This document shows, piece after piece, positions 26,025 through 34,993 of a stretch of 64,000 nucleotides of DNA. The notes under the pieces are model-generated. The model saw nothing but the letters and a program-made list of their open reading frames with translations, was not told the origin of the DNA and searched no databases. The DNA lies in the NCBI GenBank assembly GCA_020632795.1, contig JACKEV010000012.1, positions 310,001 through 374,000 of the forward strand, written 5' to 3'. The translations under genes and the position numbers were made by a program. The stretch is from Alphaproteobacteria bacterium. Lineage in GTDB: Bacteria > Myxococcota_A > UBA796 > CAJQPC01. How positions within the stretch are numbered: position 1 is the first letter of the stretch; the number at the start of each line of letters is the position of its first letter.

Positions 26025-27632
26025 CTAACGCTCGCAGTCGCCCATCATGGCGTAGTCGATCTCGATGACGGAGCCGCCCTCGGGGACGTAGTCGGTCTCG
26101 AAGACGACGGCGTTGTCGACCTCGTTGTACTCCCATCCGGTGTTGACCTGGATGCCGTCGACGACGACGACGATGGTCTGGGGGACGGGGATGTCGGAGA
26201 GCTCGAAGCTGGTGAGGTCGGCGGCGGAGCCCTCTGCGAGGGCCTCGAGGTGAGCGCCGAAGTCGGTGGCGCAGATGGACAGGAACAGGCCGCCGGTGGC
26301 GACGGTGGCCTCGTAGAGGCCGGTTCCGGCGGAGGCGGAGCCGCAGCCGGTGGGGTAGTCGCCAGCGATGGCGTGGATGATGACGTCGTCGGGGTTGGAC
26401 TTCATGCTCTGGAAGAGCGAGACGTAGTAGCTGTAGGGGTTGACGGACTGCTCGGGCTCGTCGGTGACGCCCGTGAGGGCGAGGGTGGCGTCCTCGCGGT
26501 AGAAGCCCTCGTTGCAGCCGCCGGAGCCGATGTTGGAGGAGGAGAGGGCGGCTTCGAGGAGCATGAAGGCGCGCTCGGTGTTTGCGCCGTAGGAGCCGTG
26601 GAGCATGGTGGAGAAGTGGGACTGCTGGTCGGCCTCGGACATGGAGCTGTCGATGTAGTTCTCCTGTCCGTTGAAGCAGCCGTTGTCGGCGGTGACGACG
26701 GCGACGTGGTAGTCGGCGTCCATGCCGGCCAGCGTGGTGACGAAGGAGGTGAAGTTGTTCTCGACGTTCACCAGGTCGTCGGACATGGAGCAGGACCAGT
26801 CGACGGCGAAGAGGATGTCGGTGGCGCCGTTGATGGGCTGCTCGAAGACGTCGGTGTTCTCACCGAAGAGGACGCCGTTTCCGGTCTGGATGGCCATGGC
26901 GGTGGGTGTGGCCGGGTCGTTGGAGAAGACCGAGGTGTAGGCGATGTCCTGGTACTCGTCGAGGGGCTCGTAGTCTACCCAGACCTCGGTGTACTCGCCG
27001 GGCTCGAGGGTCCAGGGCAGCTCACCGTTGACGTCGAACATGTCGTCGAACAGGAAGTCGGTGGAGCCGGTGTTGAAGTCGAAGCCATCGACGATGAGGG
27101 TGTCGTTGCCGATGTTGGAGATGGTGAGGACCTGCTGGTTGTCGCAGCCGATGTAGAGGGTGCCGAAGTCGAACTCAGCGGGGGAGACGTTGATGATGGG
27201 GGCGATGCCGTCACCCAGGAGCAGCACCTCGACCACGGACTCGTCGGGGTCGTCGGACTGGACGAGGACCGTGCCGCTGTTGGAGGCGGCGGTCTCGGGG
27301 GAGAAGGTCACCACGAAGGTGGTCGCCTGGCCGGGGGGCACGAGCACGGAGCCGATGGCGCCGACCTCGAAGGGGGTCTCCGGGTCTTCCAGGGTGATGG
27401 CCTGGATGTGCAGGTCGCCCTCGCCCTCGTTGGTGATGGTCACCACCTCGGAGAGGCTCGCGCCGTCGCCCACCGCGAGGGGGCCGAAGTCGATCTCGAG
27501 AGGATTGACCGCGATGTCGGGCTCCTCATCTCCGCCGATGTCGGGGCCGTCCGGCTTGACGCCGTCCAGGACGTAGTCGGGGTTGCAGGCGGTCGCGGCG
27601 AGCAGGGTGACGAGCAGGGTGGTGGCGCGCAC
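26025..27632 (-). CDS. Choice-of-anchor-D / vWA lipoprotein (duplicated copy B)
   Basis: The 535-residue product starts at GTG 27632 with GGAGGA seven bases upstream. Its signal peptide (TLLVTLLAATAC) and linker (NPDYVLDGVKPDGPD) are unlike those of copy A. The remaining about 497 residues are identical: two anchor-D modules, a vWA domain with intact AVDWSCSMSDD, and the shared C-terminal beta domain. Keeping different secretion leaders on identical bodies suggests recent gene conversion or duplication by recombination. Its ECF41-like promoter (27720-27749) lies 88 bases before the start. Confidence 0.8.
   Translation of the reverse strand: MRATTLLVTLLAATACNPDYVLDGVKPDGPDIGGDEEPDIAVNPLEIDFGPLAVGDGASLSEVVTITNEGEGDLHIQAITLEDPETPFEVGAIGSVLVPPGQATTFVVTFSPETAASNSGTVLVQSDDPDESVVEVLLLGDGIAPIINVSPAEFDFGTLYIGCDNQQVLTISNIGNDTLIVDGFDFNTGSTDFLFDDMFDVNGELPWTLEPGEYTEVWVDYEPLDEYQDIAYTSVFSNDPATPTAMAIQTGNGVLFGENTDVFEQPINGATDILFAVDWSCSMSDDLVNVENNFTSFVTTLAGMDADYHVAVVTADNGCFNGQENYIDSSMSEADQQSHFSTMLHGSYGANTERAFMLLEAALSSSNIGSGGCNEGFYREDATLALTGVTDEPEQSVNPYSYYVSLFQSMKSNPDDVIIHAIAGDYPTGCGSASAGTGLYEATVATGGLFLSICATDFGAHLEALAEGSAADLTSFELSDIPVPQTIVVVVDGIQVNTGWEYNEVDNAVVFETDYVPEGGSVIEIDYAMMGDCER
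26030..27521. repeat. 1492-bp direct repeat, unit B
   Basis: This is the partner of 24226-25717 in the same orientation. Sequence outside the unit (signal-peptide codons, promoter, 3' flank) differs between the copies. Confidence 0.9.
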
Positions 27633-27719
27633 AGAGTCCTCCAAAGCAGAGCGTAAGCTCCGCAAAAATTGAGTATCGACGAGGGAAACGCGCGATTTGT
27701 CGTTCGCCTCTTCAGCCCC

Positions 27720-27749
27720 CACTACGCACGGAGGGCGGGAGGTGTGACA
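27720..27749 (-). promoter_or_regulatory. ECF41-like promoter TGTCACA-N16-CGTAGTG
   Basis: On the minus strand TGTCACA (27743-27749) and CGTAGTG (27720-27726) are separated by 16 bases. The -35-like box abuts the stop codon of the preceding gene at 27751. Confidence 0.55.
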
Positions 27750-27750
27750 C

Positions 27751-29346
27751 TCACTCCTGCTCGCAGTCCCCCAGCAGCGCGTAGCTGATCTCGACGACGG
27801 AGCCGCCCTCGGGGATGTGGTCTTCCTCGAAGGTGAGGGCGTTGTCGAACGCCGCGTAGGACCAGCCGGTGTTGACCTGGATGTTGTCGACGACGACCAC
27901 GATGGTCTCGGGGATGGGGATGTCGGAGAGCTCGAAGCTGTCGAGGTCACCTGACCCGGTCCCGACGAGGCCGGCGAGGGGGGCGCCGAAGCTGGTCGAG
28001 CAGAGGGAGAGGTACTGCCCGCCGGTGGCGATGGTGGCCTCGTAGAGGCCCGTTGCGGGGTCGTTCCGGTTGCAGCCTTGGGGGTAGTCCCCGCCGACGG
28101 CGTGGATGGTCACGTCGTTGGGGTCGCTCTTCATGCTCTGGAAGAGCGAGACGTAATAGCTGTAGGTGTTGACCGACTGCTCGCGCTCGTCGGTGATCGC
28201 CACCAGGGCGAGGGCGGCGTCCTGGCGGTAGAAGCCCTCGTTGCAGCCGCCGGAGCCGACGTTGTTGGCGGTGAGCGTGGCCTCCCACATCATGAAGGCG
28301 CGCTCCCCCTGGGTGCCCGACGTGTAGATCATGTCGTAGAGCTGCGCCCACTGGTCGGCGGCAGGGAGGGTGTTGTCGACGTTGTTCAGCTCGCCGCTGA
28401 TGCAGCCGTCGTAGTTGTTGATCGCGGCGAGGTGGTAGTCCACGCCCGTGGCGGCGATGGCGCTGATGAAGGTCTGGAGGTTGGCCTCGACGTTGGCCAG
28501 GTCGTCGCCCATGGAGGCCGAGAGGTCGACCGCGAACAGGATGTCGACGGCCGGGGAGAAGGGCTGCTCGAAGACGTCGGTGTTCTCGCCGAAGATGAGG
28601 CCCGCGCCGGTCTGGATGGCGGTGGCGGTGGGGGAGAAGGGGTCGTTCGAGGTGACCGCGACGGTGTGGAGGTCGCTGTACTCGGTGAGCGGGGCGAAGC
28701 CCACGCTGACCTCCAGCTCGTCGCCGGGGGCGAGGTTCCAGGGCAGCGGACCGTTGTCGTCGGCGCGGTCGTCGAAGGTGAAGCCCTCGGCCTCGGTGGT
28801 CTCCAGGGACTCGATGACGAGGAGGTCGTTGCCGGTGTTGGCGAGGGTGAGGGGCTGGTCGAGGGTGCAGCCGAGGTAGGGGGCGCCGAAGTCGTGCTCC
28901 GGCGGGGTGACCGCCAGGGCGGGGGCGCGGGCCAGGCCGAAGAGGGGCAGCTCCACCACCGCCTCGAAGGGGTCGTCGGACGCGATGAGGATGTTGCCGC
29001 TGTGGCGCCACGCGGCGTCCGGCGCGAAGGTGACGGTGAAGGTGGTGGACGCCCCCGGCGGCACGAGCACCGAGCCGACGGCGCCGACCTCGAAGGGGAC
29101 CGCAGGGTCCTCCAGGTAGATGCCCTGGAGGTGGAGCGGCGCGGTGCCGTCGTTGTAGACCGTGACGACGCGGGTGTCCTCGGGGGTGTCGAGGACGCGC
29201 AGGGGGCCGAAGTCGACCTCCGTCGGCTCGACACGGATGTCAGGCCAGGTCGGCGCGGGGGCGCCGGTGTCGTCGAGGCCGGTGTCGTCGGCGTCACCAC
29301 CCTTGCAGGCCGTGACCCCGAGCATGAGGACGAGGAGCAGGCGCAT
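27751..29346 (-). CDS. Choice-of-anchor-D / vWA lipoprotein (third paralogue)
   Basis: The 531-residue product has a lipobox signal (VLMLGVTAC), an Asp/Thr-rich linker, two anchor-D modules (VEPTEVDFGPLRV; PPEHDFGAPYLGC) and a vWA domain with intact AVDLSASMGDD. Shared landmarks with copies A and B include FGENTDVFEQP, GSGGCNEGFYR, YSYYVSLFQSMKS and a C-terminal ISYALLGDCE, but overall it is clearly diverged. GGGAGGG lies four bases from the ATG. An ECF41-like promoter ends 25 bases upstream of the start. Confidence 0.8.
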   Translation of the reverse strand: MRLLLVLMLGVTACKGGDADDTGLDDTGAPAPTWPDIRVEPTEVDFGPLRVLDTPEDTRVVTVYNDGTAPLHLQGIYLEDPAVPFEVGAVGSVLVPPGASTTFTVTFAPDAAWRHSGNILIASDDPFEAVVELPLFGLARAPALAVTPPEHDFGAPYLGCTLDQPLTLANTGNDLLVIESLETTEAEGFTFDDRADDNGPLPWNLAPGDELEVSVGFAPLTEYSDLHTVAVTSNDPFSPTATAIQTGAGLIFGENTDVFEQPFSPAVDILFAVDLSASMGDDLANVEANLQTFISAIAATGVDYHLAAINNYDGCISGELNNVDNTLPAADQWAQLYDMIYTSGTQGERAFMMWEATLTANNVGSGGCNEGFYRQDAALALVAITDEREQSVNTYSYYVSLFQSMKSDPNDVTIHAVGGDYPQGCNRNDPATGLYEATIATGGQYLSLCSTSFGAPLAGLVGTGSGDLDSFELSDIPIPETIVVVVDNIQVNTGWSYAAFDNALTFEEDHIPEGGSVVEISYALLGDCEQE

Positions 29347-29370
29347 GAGCCCTCCCAACGGTACGGAAGA

Positions 29371-29400
29371 AGCTACGCGTGCGGGGCGTGGGGTGTGACA
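29371..29400 (-). promoter_or_regulatory. ECF41-like promoter TGTCACA-N16-CGTAGCT
   Basis: On the minus strand TGTCACA (29394-29400) and CGTAGCT (29371-29377) are separated by 16 bases. The downstream box ends 24 bases before the ATG at 29346, an ideal distance for a start site and a short leader. Confidence 0.6.
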
Positions 29401-29402
29401 GG

Positions 29403-29813
29403 TCAGTCCTCGGGCTCGACGGCCGCGCCTTGGAGCAGCACCTCGCGCATCAGCTCGTCCGGATCGTCCGACCAGATCCTGATGGCGGTGAAGAACGCGC
29501 CGGCCTCGACCGGCTTGAAGGTCACGACGAAGGTGGTGGCCTGGCCGCCGGGGATACGCACGGTGCCGATGGAGCCGAGTTCGAAGGGCTCCTCGGGGGC
29601 GGCCAGGGTGAGGTCCAGGATGTGCAGGTCGCGCTCGCCCTCGTTGGTGATGGTAACCACCTCGGACAGCGTCCAGCCCTCACCCGCGTCCAGCCCACCG
29701 AAGTCGATCTCTCTGGGGGAGATGGAGATGTCCTGGGCCTCCGGCCCGCTGTCGACGCCGGTGTCGTCGTCACCCTTGCAGGCCACGAGCAGCGCGAGGA
29801 GGAGCAGAGGCAC
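29403..29813 (-). CDS. Small single-module choice-of-anchor-D lipoprotein
   Basis: The 136-residue product (GTG 29813, GGGAGGG upstream) has a lipobox (ALLVAC, Cys12), a short Asp-rich linker and one anchor-D module (ISPREIDFGGLDAG). This module closely resembles the first module of copies A and B, including TLSEVVTITNEGE and the GQATTFVVTF strand. It lacks the vWA and C-terminal domains and may be a cut-down relative of the cluster. Confidence 0.7.
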   Translation of the reverse strand: MPLLLLALLVACKGDDDTGVDSGPEAQDISISPREIDFGGLDAGEGWTLSEVVTITNEGERDLHILDLTLAAPEEPFELGSIGTVRIPGGQATTFVVTFKPVEAGAFFTAIRIWSDDPDELMREVLLQGAAVEPED

Positions 29814-29864
29814 GGGTCCCTCCCGATGGAGGGTTCACCGTACCCGCCCCGGCGGGGGGCGCGC

Positions 29865-31862
29865 TCAGCGAACGATGGCGCCGGGCTCGACCTCGGCGAG
29901 GGTGGTGACCATCGCGAGCCCGTCGCCGTCACCGGCCGCCAGGATCATGCCCTCGGAGGGCACGCCGCGCAGCTTCGCCGGCTTGAGGTTGGCGACGACC
30001 ACGACCGTCAGGCCCACCAGCTCGTCGGGCTGGTAGCGGCCTGCGACCCCGGCGCAGATGGTGCGGGGCCGGTCCTCGCCCAGGTCCACGGTGAGCACGA
30101 GCAGGCGGTCGGCGTTGGGGTGGGCCTCGGCGGCGAGCACGCGGCCGGCGCGGAGCTGGACCTGTTCGAACTGATCCTTGGAGATGGCTCCGGGCGGGGG
30201 GGGCGGCTCGGGCTTGCGGGCCTTGGGGGCCTTCTTCTTGGACTTCTTGGGCGGCGTGGGGCCGGCCTCGGCGTCCAGGGACTTGAGGGGGGCGGCGCCC
30301 CTGGCGGCCTCCAGCGCGGCGGTGATGGCGTCGGGCAGCTCCAGCAGGCGGGGGAACAAGGGGTCGCCGAGGGTGAGCGTGGCGCCCTCGGTCAGGCCGC
30401 TGAGGCGCGCGAGGTCGGCGTCGAGGCGCGCGTCGGAGAGCCCCAGGCGGCCCAGCAGCTCGCCGGCCTTGTTGGGGCAGAAGGGCTGGAGCAGCACTGC
30501 GACCACCCGGCAGACCTCCAGGGTGCGGCGCATGACCCCGGCGAGGCGGGCGGTGTCACCGGCCTTGTTCAGGGCCCAGGGCTGCTGGGTCTGGATGTAG
30601 TTGTTGCCGGCCTGGGCGATGCCCACGATCTCACGGGTGGCCTCCTGGTAGGCGAGGCGGTCCATGCAGCCGCAGCAGGACTGCACCCGGGCCGCCAGCT
30701 CGCGGGCCAGCGCGCCGTCGGCCTCGGTGGCGTCCCCCAGCGCGGGCACCACGCCACCCAGCCACTTCTCGGTCATGGACAGCGCCCGGTGGGCGAGGTT
30801 GCCGATGTCGTTGGCCAGCTCGGCGTTGTAGCGGAGCTGGAAGCCCTTGTGGCTGAAGTCGCCGTCGGGACCCAGGGCCTTCTCGGCCATGAGCACGTAG
30901 CGCACGGAGTCGGCGCCGTAGGCGTCCACCAGGAGGTGGGGATCGACCACGTTGCCGAGGGACTTGCTCATCTTCTGGCCCTCGACCGTCCACCAGCCGT
31001 GGGCCAGCAGGTGGCGGGCCGGCTCCAGGCCCAGGGCGAAGAGCATCGTGCCCCAGTAGACGGTGTGGGTGGTCAGGATGTCCTTGCCCAGGAGCTGGAC
31101 GTCGGCGGGCCACCACTTGGAGAAGGCGTCGTCATCGGCCTTGTAGCCCACCGCCGTGATGTAGTTGAGCAGGGCGTCGAACCAGACGTAGGTGACGAAG
31201 CGGTCGTCCCAGGGGATGGGGATGCCCCAGGGCATGCGCTCGACGGGCCGGGTGATGCAGAGGTCGCCGATGTCCTTGCGCAGCGCCCCCTGCAGCTCGT
31301 TGTAGCGGGACTCCGGGGTGACCCACTCGGGCCGCGCGTCGGCCCACTCGCGGAGCTGGTCGGCGTACTTCGACATGCGGAAGAAGAGGTTGGACTCCTC
31401 CAGCCACTCGACGGGCTGGCCGGACTCCGGGCACTTGCCGTCGACGAGGTCCTTCTCGGTCCAGAAGCGCTCGGCGGCGGTCGAGTACCAGCCGGCGTAG
31501 CTGTCCTCGTAGATCTCGCCGCGATCGTAGAGATCCTGGAGGACCTGCTGGACGACGCGGGTGTGCCGGGGCTCGGTGGTGCGGATGAAGTCGTCGTAGG
31601 TGATGTCCAGGCGCACCCACAGATCCTTGAACCGCTGGTGCAGCTCGTCGGCGTGGGCCTGGGGGCTCAAGCCGCGCTCGGTGGCCTTCTGGAGGACCTT
31701 CTGTCCGTGCTCATCCGTGCCGGTGAGGAAGTGGACGTCGGCCCCCTGGGCGCGCCGATACCGCGCGATCACGTCCGCCGCGACAGTGGTATAGCTGTGG
31801 CCGATGTGCGGCTTGTCGTTGACGTAGTACAGGGGGGTGGTGACATAGAAGCGCTCAGACAT
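29865..31862 (-). CDS. metG: Methionyl-tRNA synthetase
   Basis: The 665-residue class I synthetase charges tRNA-Met. The HIGH signature is at residues 19-22 (PHIGHSY) and KMSKS at 297-301, with a Rossmann catalytic domain between. The knuckle region lacks the first CxxC pair seen in zinc-binding forms (YSTAAERFWTEKD), as in zinc-less MetRS. After the anticodon-binding helical domain comes a Lys/Pro-rich linker (about 525-550) and a C-terminal tRNA-binding OB fold (EMAPII/Arc1p-like, QFEQVQLRAGRVL onwards). ATG 31862 fits the family N terminus; the longer frame to 31901 is rejected. Confidence 0.95.
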   Translation of the reverse strand: MSERFYVTTPLYYVNDKPHIGHSYTTVAADVIARYRRAQGADVHFLTGTDEHGQKVLQKATERGLSPQAHADELHQRFKDLWVRLDITYDDFIRTTEPRHTRVVQQVLQDLYDRGEIYEDSYAGWYSTAAERFWTEKDLVDGKCPESGQPVEWLEESNLFFRMSKYADQLREWADARPEWVTPESRYNELQGALRKDIGDLCITRPVERMPWGIPIPWDDRFVTYVWFDALLNYITAVGYKADDDAFSKWWPADVQLLGKDILTTHTVYWGTMLFALGLEPARHLLAHGWWTVEGQKMSKSLGNVVDPHLLVDAYGADSVRYVLMAEKALGPDGDFSHKGFQLRYNAELANDIGNLAHRALSMTEKWLGGVVPALGDATEADGALARELAARVQSCCGCMDRLAYQEATREIVGIAQAGNNYIQTQQPWALNKAGDTARLAGVMRRTLEVCRVVAVLLQPFCPNKAGELLGRLGLSDARLDADLARLSGLTEGATLTLGDPLFPRLLELPDAITAALEAARGAAPLKSLDAEAGPTPPKKSKKKAPKARKPEPPPPPGAISKDQFEQVQLRAGRVLAAEAHPNADRLLVLTVDLGEDRPRTICAGVAGRYQPDELVGLTVVVVANLKPAKLRGVPSEGMILAAGDGDGLAMVTTLAEVEPGAIVR

Positions 31863-31915
31863 CGCGCCCTCCGTCCGGAAAATGCGACAAGGGGGGCCCA
31901 TAGCTGGCTCACAGG

Positions 31916-32794
31916 ATGACGTCCATGATTCACGCCCTCGGTTTCTCCTCCACCCCGTTCAAGCCCACGAACCCCGGTCGCCTCTGTCGGGGGCGGGAGC
32001 GCTGGGTGCAGGGCTGGGAAGAGGACCAGGATCCCCTTTGGCGGCTGGTCATCAGCGGCGCCAGCTTCACCGACGACTCAGCCCGGGACGCCACGCGGGG
32101 CCTGGTCTGCATCGGCGCGGACATCGGCGCCATCCTCTCGGAGCTGTTCCCCGGCAAGACCTTGGTGGCCTTCCGGGAGGAGGCCCTGCTCGGCGAGCTG
32201 CCCGACTACGTCGACCCCGAGGCGGACGAGGACGCCTGGCAGGCCCCCCGCCAGGGCGGCCGGTGGTACGACGCCTGCCAGCGCTGGCGCGCCGTGGTCA
32301 GCGACCCCGCCGAGCTGAGCCGCCTGATGACCGACGACCTCGTCGACGGCTTCCTGGTCATGGACGAGGTCGAGCTGCCCCTGCCCGAGCCCCTGGATGA
32401 CGCGGTCTTCCTGCTCACCAGCCGCTCGGACGGGACCCGCTTCCCGGTGCGGCGCTTCCAACCCCTGGCCCTGCGGACGGTGCTGGAGCACTGCGATGCG
32501 GTGATCTGCGCCCACCTGGACAAGCACGGCCCGGCCATCGGGGTCTACACCCTGGACCGGCTGGACCGCAGCGCGCTCCTCACCCGGATCGCCGAGAAGG
32601 ACGGCATCCTGCCGGTGCCGTTCGCGATCCCGCCGATGCTCGCGCGCTGGGACCGCGCGCTCCAGGAGCTGCGGCTCAAGTGGATGGCCGAGAAGGACAC
32701 CGAGTTCCCGGTGCCGCCGGCCGAGGAGCCCACCCGGTGGAGCCGAGGCCGCCGCCGGGCGCGCCGGGGCGGGCGCTCCAGCAGCGAGGAGTAG
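31916..32794 (+). CDS. Hypothetical protein with Arg-rich C-terminal tail
   Basis: The 292-residue soluble protein has no family I recognise. It is acidic in the middle (about residues 85-170) and ends in a strongly basic tail (RWSRGRRRARRGGRSSSEE) that could bind nucleic acid or ribosomes. ATG 31916 lacks a Shine-Dalgarno; ATG 31925, three codons later, has AGGA eight bases upstream and may be the true start. It is divergent from metG, with a 53-base gap. The next gene starts after the stop with GAGGAG, so the two are probably co-transcribed. Confidence 0.5.
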   Translation: MTSMIHALGFSSTPFKPTNPGRLCRGRERWVQGWEEDQDPLWRLVISGASFTDDSARDATRGLVCIGADIGAILSELFPGKTLVAFREEALLGELPDYVDPEADEDAWQAPRQGGRWYDACQRWRAVVSDPAELSRLMTDDLVDGFLVMDEVELPLPEPLDDAVFLLTSRSDGTRFPVRRFQPLALRTVLEHCDAVICAHLDKHGPAIGVYTLDRLDRSALLTRIAEKDGILPVPFAIPPMLARWDRALQELRLKWMAEKDTEFPVPPAEEPTRWSRGRRRARRGGRSSSEE

Positions 32795-32797
32795 CGC

Positions 32798-33763
32798 GTG
32801 GGCGCCGACCTCCTGCTCGTGCTGCTGGGGCTCGCGCTCCTGGCCGGCGGGGGGGAGCTGCTGGTGCGGGGGGCGTCCGGGCTGGCGCTCTTCGCCGGGG
32901 TGTCTCCGGCGGTGGTGGGGCTCACGGTGGTGGCGGCGGGCACCTCGATGCCGGAGCTGCTGGTGTCGCTGGCCTCGGCGCTGGCGGACGCGCCGGACTT
33001 CGCCGTCGGCAACGTGGTCGGCTCCAACATCTTCAACATCGGGCTGGTGCTGGGCCTCGCGGCGCTCCTGCGGCCGATGACGGTGGAGCTGACCGTCATC
33101 CGGCTCCAGTGGCCGGTCATGGCGCTGGCCAGCTTCGAGCTGTTCCTGCTCGCCCGCGACGGCGCCATCGACCGGCTGGAGGGTGGGGTGTTCGTCGCAG
33201 CCCTGCTCGCCTACCTGGGGTGGAACGTCTACCTGGCGAGGGCCCGCCCTCGGGAGGTCGAGGCCGAGGCCATGGTCGAGGCCCTCCACGTGGAGACCGC
33301 GCCGGAGGCCCGCCTGGGGTGGAGGGTCGCCGCGGCGTTTGCGCTGGCCGGGGCGCTCCTGCTGATGGCCGGGGCCGAGTCCCTGGTCGCGGGGGCGTCG
33401 CACCTCGCCCGCCTGGTGGGGCTCTCCGAGCGGGTCATCGGGCTGACGGTGATCGCGGTGGGCACCAGCCTCCCCGAGCTGGTCGCGAGCGCGGCGGCCA
33501 CCCTGCGGGGGAAGGACGACCTGGCCGTGGCCAGCGCGATCGGCTCCAACGTCTTCAACGTGCTGGGGATCCTGGGGCTGACCGCCCTGGCCCGGCCGCT
33601 GCCGGTCAACCCGGACATCGTGCGGATCGACTGCCTGTGGATGCTCGGCTTCTCGTTGCTGCTGTTCCCGCTGCTGCGCACGGGCATGAAGATCGGCCGG
33701 GGCGAGGGCGTCCTTCTGCTGGCGCTGTTCATCGTCTACCAGCAGCTCCTGTTCATGGGGTAG
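32798..33763 (+). CDS. Calcium/sodium antiporter (CaCA superfamily, YrbG-like)
   Basis: The 321-residue membrane protein has about ten helices in two inverted halves. Each half carries the alpha repeat that forms the ion sites: GLTVVAAGTSMPELLVS and GNVVGSNIFNIG in the first, GLTVIAVGTSLPELVAS and ASAIGSNVFNVLG in the second. The Glu residues of both PEL motifs, needed for Na+/Ca2+ exchange, are present. GTG 32798 overlaps a GAGGAGTAG stop region of the upstream gene. Calcium export may matter in a cell with so many predicted calcium-binding surface proteins, though that link is inference. Confidence 0.85.
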   Translation: MGADLLLVLLGLALLAGGGELLVRGASGLALFAGVSPAVVGLTVVAAGTSMPELLVSLASALADAPDFAVGNVVGSNIFNIGLVLGLAALLRPMTVELTVIRLQWPVMALASFELFLLARDGAIDRLEGGVFVAALLAYLGWNVYLARARPREVEAEAMVEALHVETAPEARLGWRVAAAFALAGALLLMAGAESLVAGASHLARLVGLSERVIGLTVIAVGTSLPELVASAAATLRGKDDLAVASAIGSNVFNVLGILGLTALARPLPVNPDIVRIDCLWMLGFSLLLFPLLRTGMKIGRGEGVLLLALFIVYQQLLFMG

Positions 33764-33820
33764 ACCCCGGAGCCCCCCTCGTGTCACGCTGCTCTCGGAG
33801 CTTCTGCCCAGGAGGAGGCG

Positions 33821-34927
33821 ATGCGGATCCCGATGATGGCGGCAGCGCTGCTGGCCCTGAGCTGCAAGGGCGCCGATGACGTCAAGGAGACCGGTGAGGT
33901 CCCCACGGACGACACGGTGAGCGAGTCCACGCCGCCCGACGACACGGAAGACACCGAGGACACCCAGGACACGGAGGACACCGAGGACACCGGGCCCTTC
34001 GACCGGGACGGCGACGGCGTGGTGGACGCCGAGGACTGCGCCCCGGACGACGCGACCGTCTTCCCGGGCAACACCGAGGACTGCGACGGCGTCGACGACG
34101 ACTGCGACGGCGCGGTGGATGAGGGGGCGACCTCGACCTTCTACACCGACGGGGACGGCGACGGCTACGGGGACCCCTCAAGCCCGGTGGAGGCCTGCGA
34201 GGCCGGGGAGGACACCGTGGCCGACGGCACCGACTGCAACGACGCCGATGAGACCCTGTTCCCGGAGGCCGACGGCGCCTGCGCCCCCGGCGGCACCTGC
34301 GCCGAGATCTTCGACGCCGGGCTCTCCACCGGAGACGGGGTCTACACCGTGGACACCGACGGCTCCGGCGGCGGCCTGGACCCGGTCAGCGTGTACTGCG
34401 ACATGACCGGCGGCGGCTGGATGCTGGTGGGCCGGCAGATCCCCGCCGAGCAGCTCACCCGCACGGTCGACGACATCCACCTGGACGAGACCTGGGACCC
34501 CGACGGCACCCACCGCTGGGGCAACGCGCGGGTGCAGTCCCTGAGCCCGACCGCCGCCTGGCGCATCACCTCGAACGAGGCCAGCGACGGCAGCCTGCGG
34601 GACGACGCCTGGTTCCAGCCCACCTGTGTCATCGACTGGGACGTCTTCGTGGGCACCTTCCAGGACCCCCGCGTCCACGACGACGACTGCGGCGTCGCCT
34701 ACACCGACGCGACCCTGACCACGCCCCTGAGCGGCCACACCGAGAACAACTGCTCCCTGGGCATCGGCCAGAACAACAGCGGCAACTACTGCTCCATCCG
34801 CATGGGGAGCTGCAACTGCTTCAACGCCACCTGCAACAACGGCACCTGGGCCGACGAAGAGGGCGTGGCCGCCCCCTGCGCGTTCCAGGAGTGGCAGGAC
34901 GTCGTCATGAGCCTCTGGGTCTTGTAG
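33821..34927 (+). CDS. Lipoprotein with MopE repeats and fibrinogen-like C-terminal domain
   Basis: The 368-residue product has a lipobox (ALLALSC, Cys15) followed by a linker of tandem Glu-Asp-Thr triplets (DTEDTEDTQDTEDTEDT). Residues about 62-155 hold MopE-like Asp-rich units (DRDGDGVVDAEDC, DCDGVDDDCDGAVDE, GDGDGYGD). The C-terminal half resembles a fibrinogen-related domain: CAEIFDAG, DGVYTVDTDG, VYCDMTGGGWMLVGRQ, and a Cys-rich end. Such domains bind acetylated sugars in other organisms. GGAGGAGG precedes the ATG. Confidence 0.7.
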   Translation: MRIPMMAAALLALSCKGADDVKETGEVPTDDTVSESTPPDDTEDTEDTQDTEDTEDTGPFDRDGDGVVDAEDCAPDDATVFPGNTEDCDGVDDDCDGAVDEGATSTFYTDGDGDGYGDPSSPVEACEAGEDTVADGTDCNDADETLFPEADGACAPGGTCAEIFDAGLSTGDGVYTVDTDGSGGGLDPVSVYCDMTGGGWMLVGRQIPAEQLTRTVDDIHLDETWDPDGTHRWGNARVQSLSPTAAWRITSNEASDGSLRDDAWFQPTCVIDWDVFVGTFQDPRVHDDDCGVAYTDATLTTPLSGHTENNCSLGIGQNNSGNYCSIRMGSCNCFNATCNNGTWADEEGVAAPCAFQEWQDVVMSLWVL

Positions 34928-34929
34928 AG

Positions 34930-34951
34930 GGCTACGTTAACGGTCGTAGCC
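34930..34951. terminator. Stem-loop between co-directional genes
   Basis: A perfect seven-base stem (GGCTACG/CGTAGCC) with an eight-base loop starts three bases after the stop of the fibrinogen-like gene. There is no T-tract. It could end that transcript, or its right arm (CGTAGCCT) could be part of a promoter for the peptidase gene. Confidence 0.3.
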
Positions 34952-34993
34952 TCCGAGGGGACATCAAGTACGAAACCCTTCGGAGATCTCCCC

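Noticed and set aside
24446..27656. Long plus-strand open frames (467 and 546 codons) across the vWA lipoprotein genes
   Set aside because: They are antisense mirrors of GC-rich Asp/Gly codons, consist of Gly/Val/Asp low complexity, and repeat identically only because the underlying 1492-bp repeat does. The minus-strand proteins have signal peptides, Shine-Dalgarno sites and recognisable domains.
29843..29856. CCCGCC-CC-GGCGGG as the metG terminator
   Set aside because: The loop of two bases is too tight for a stable hairpin and no T-tract follows.
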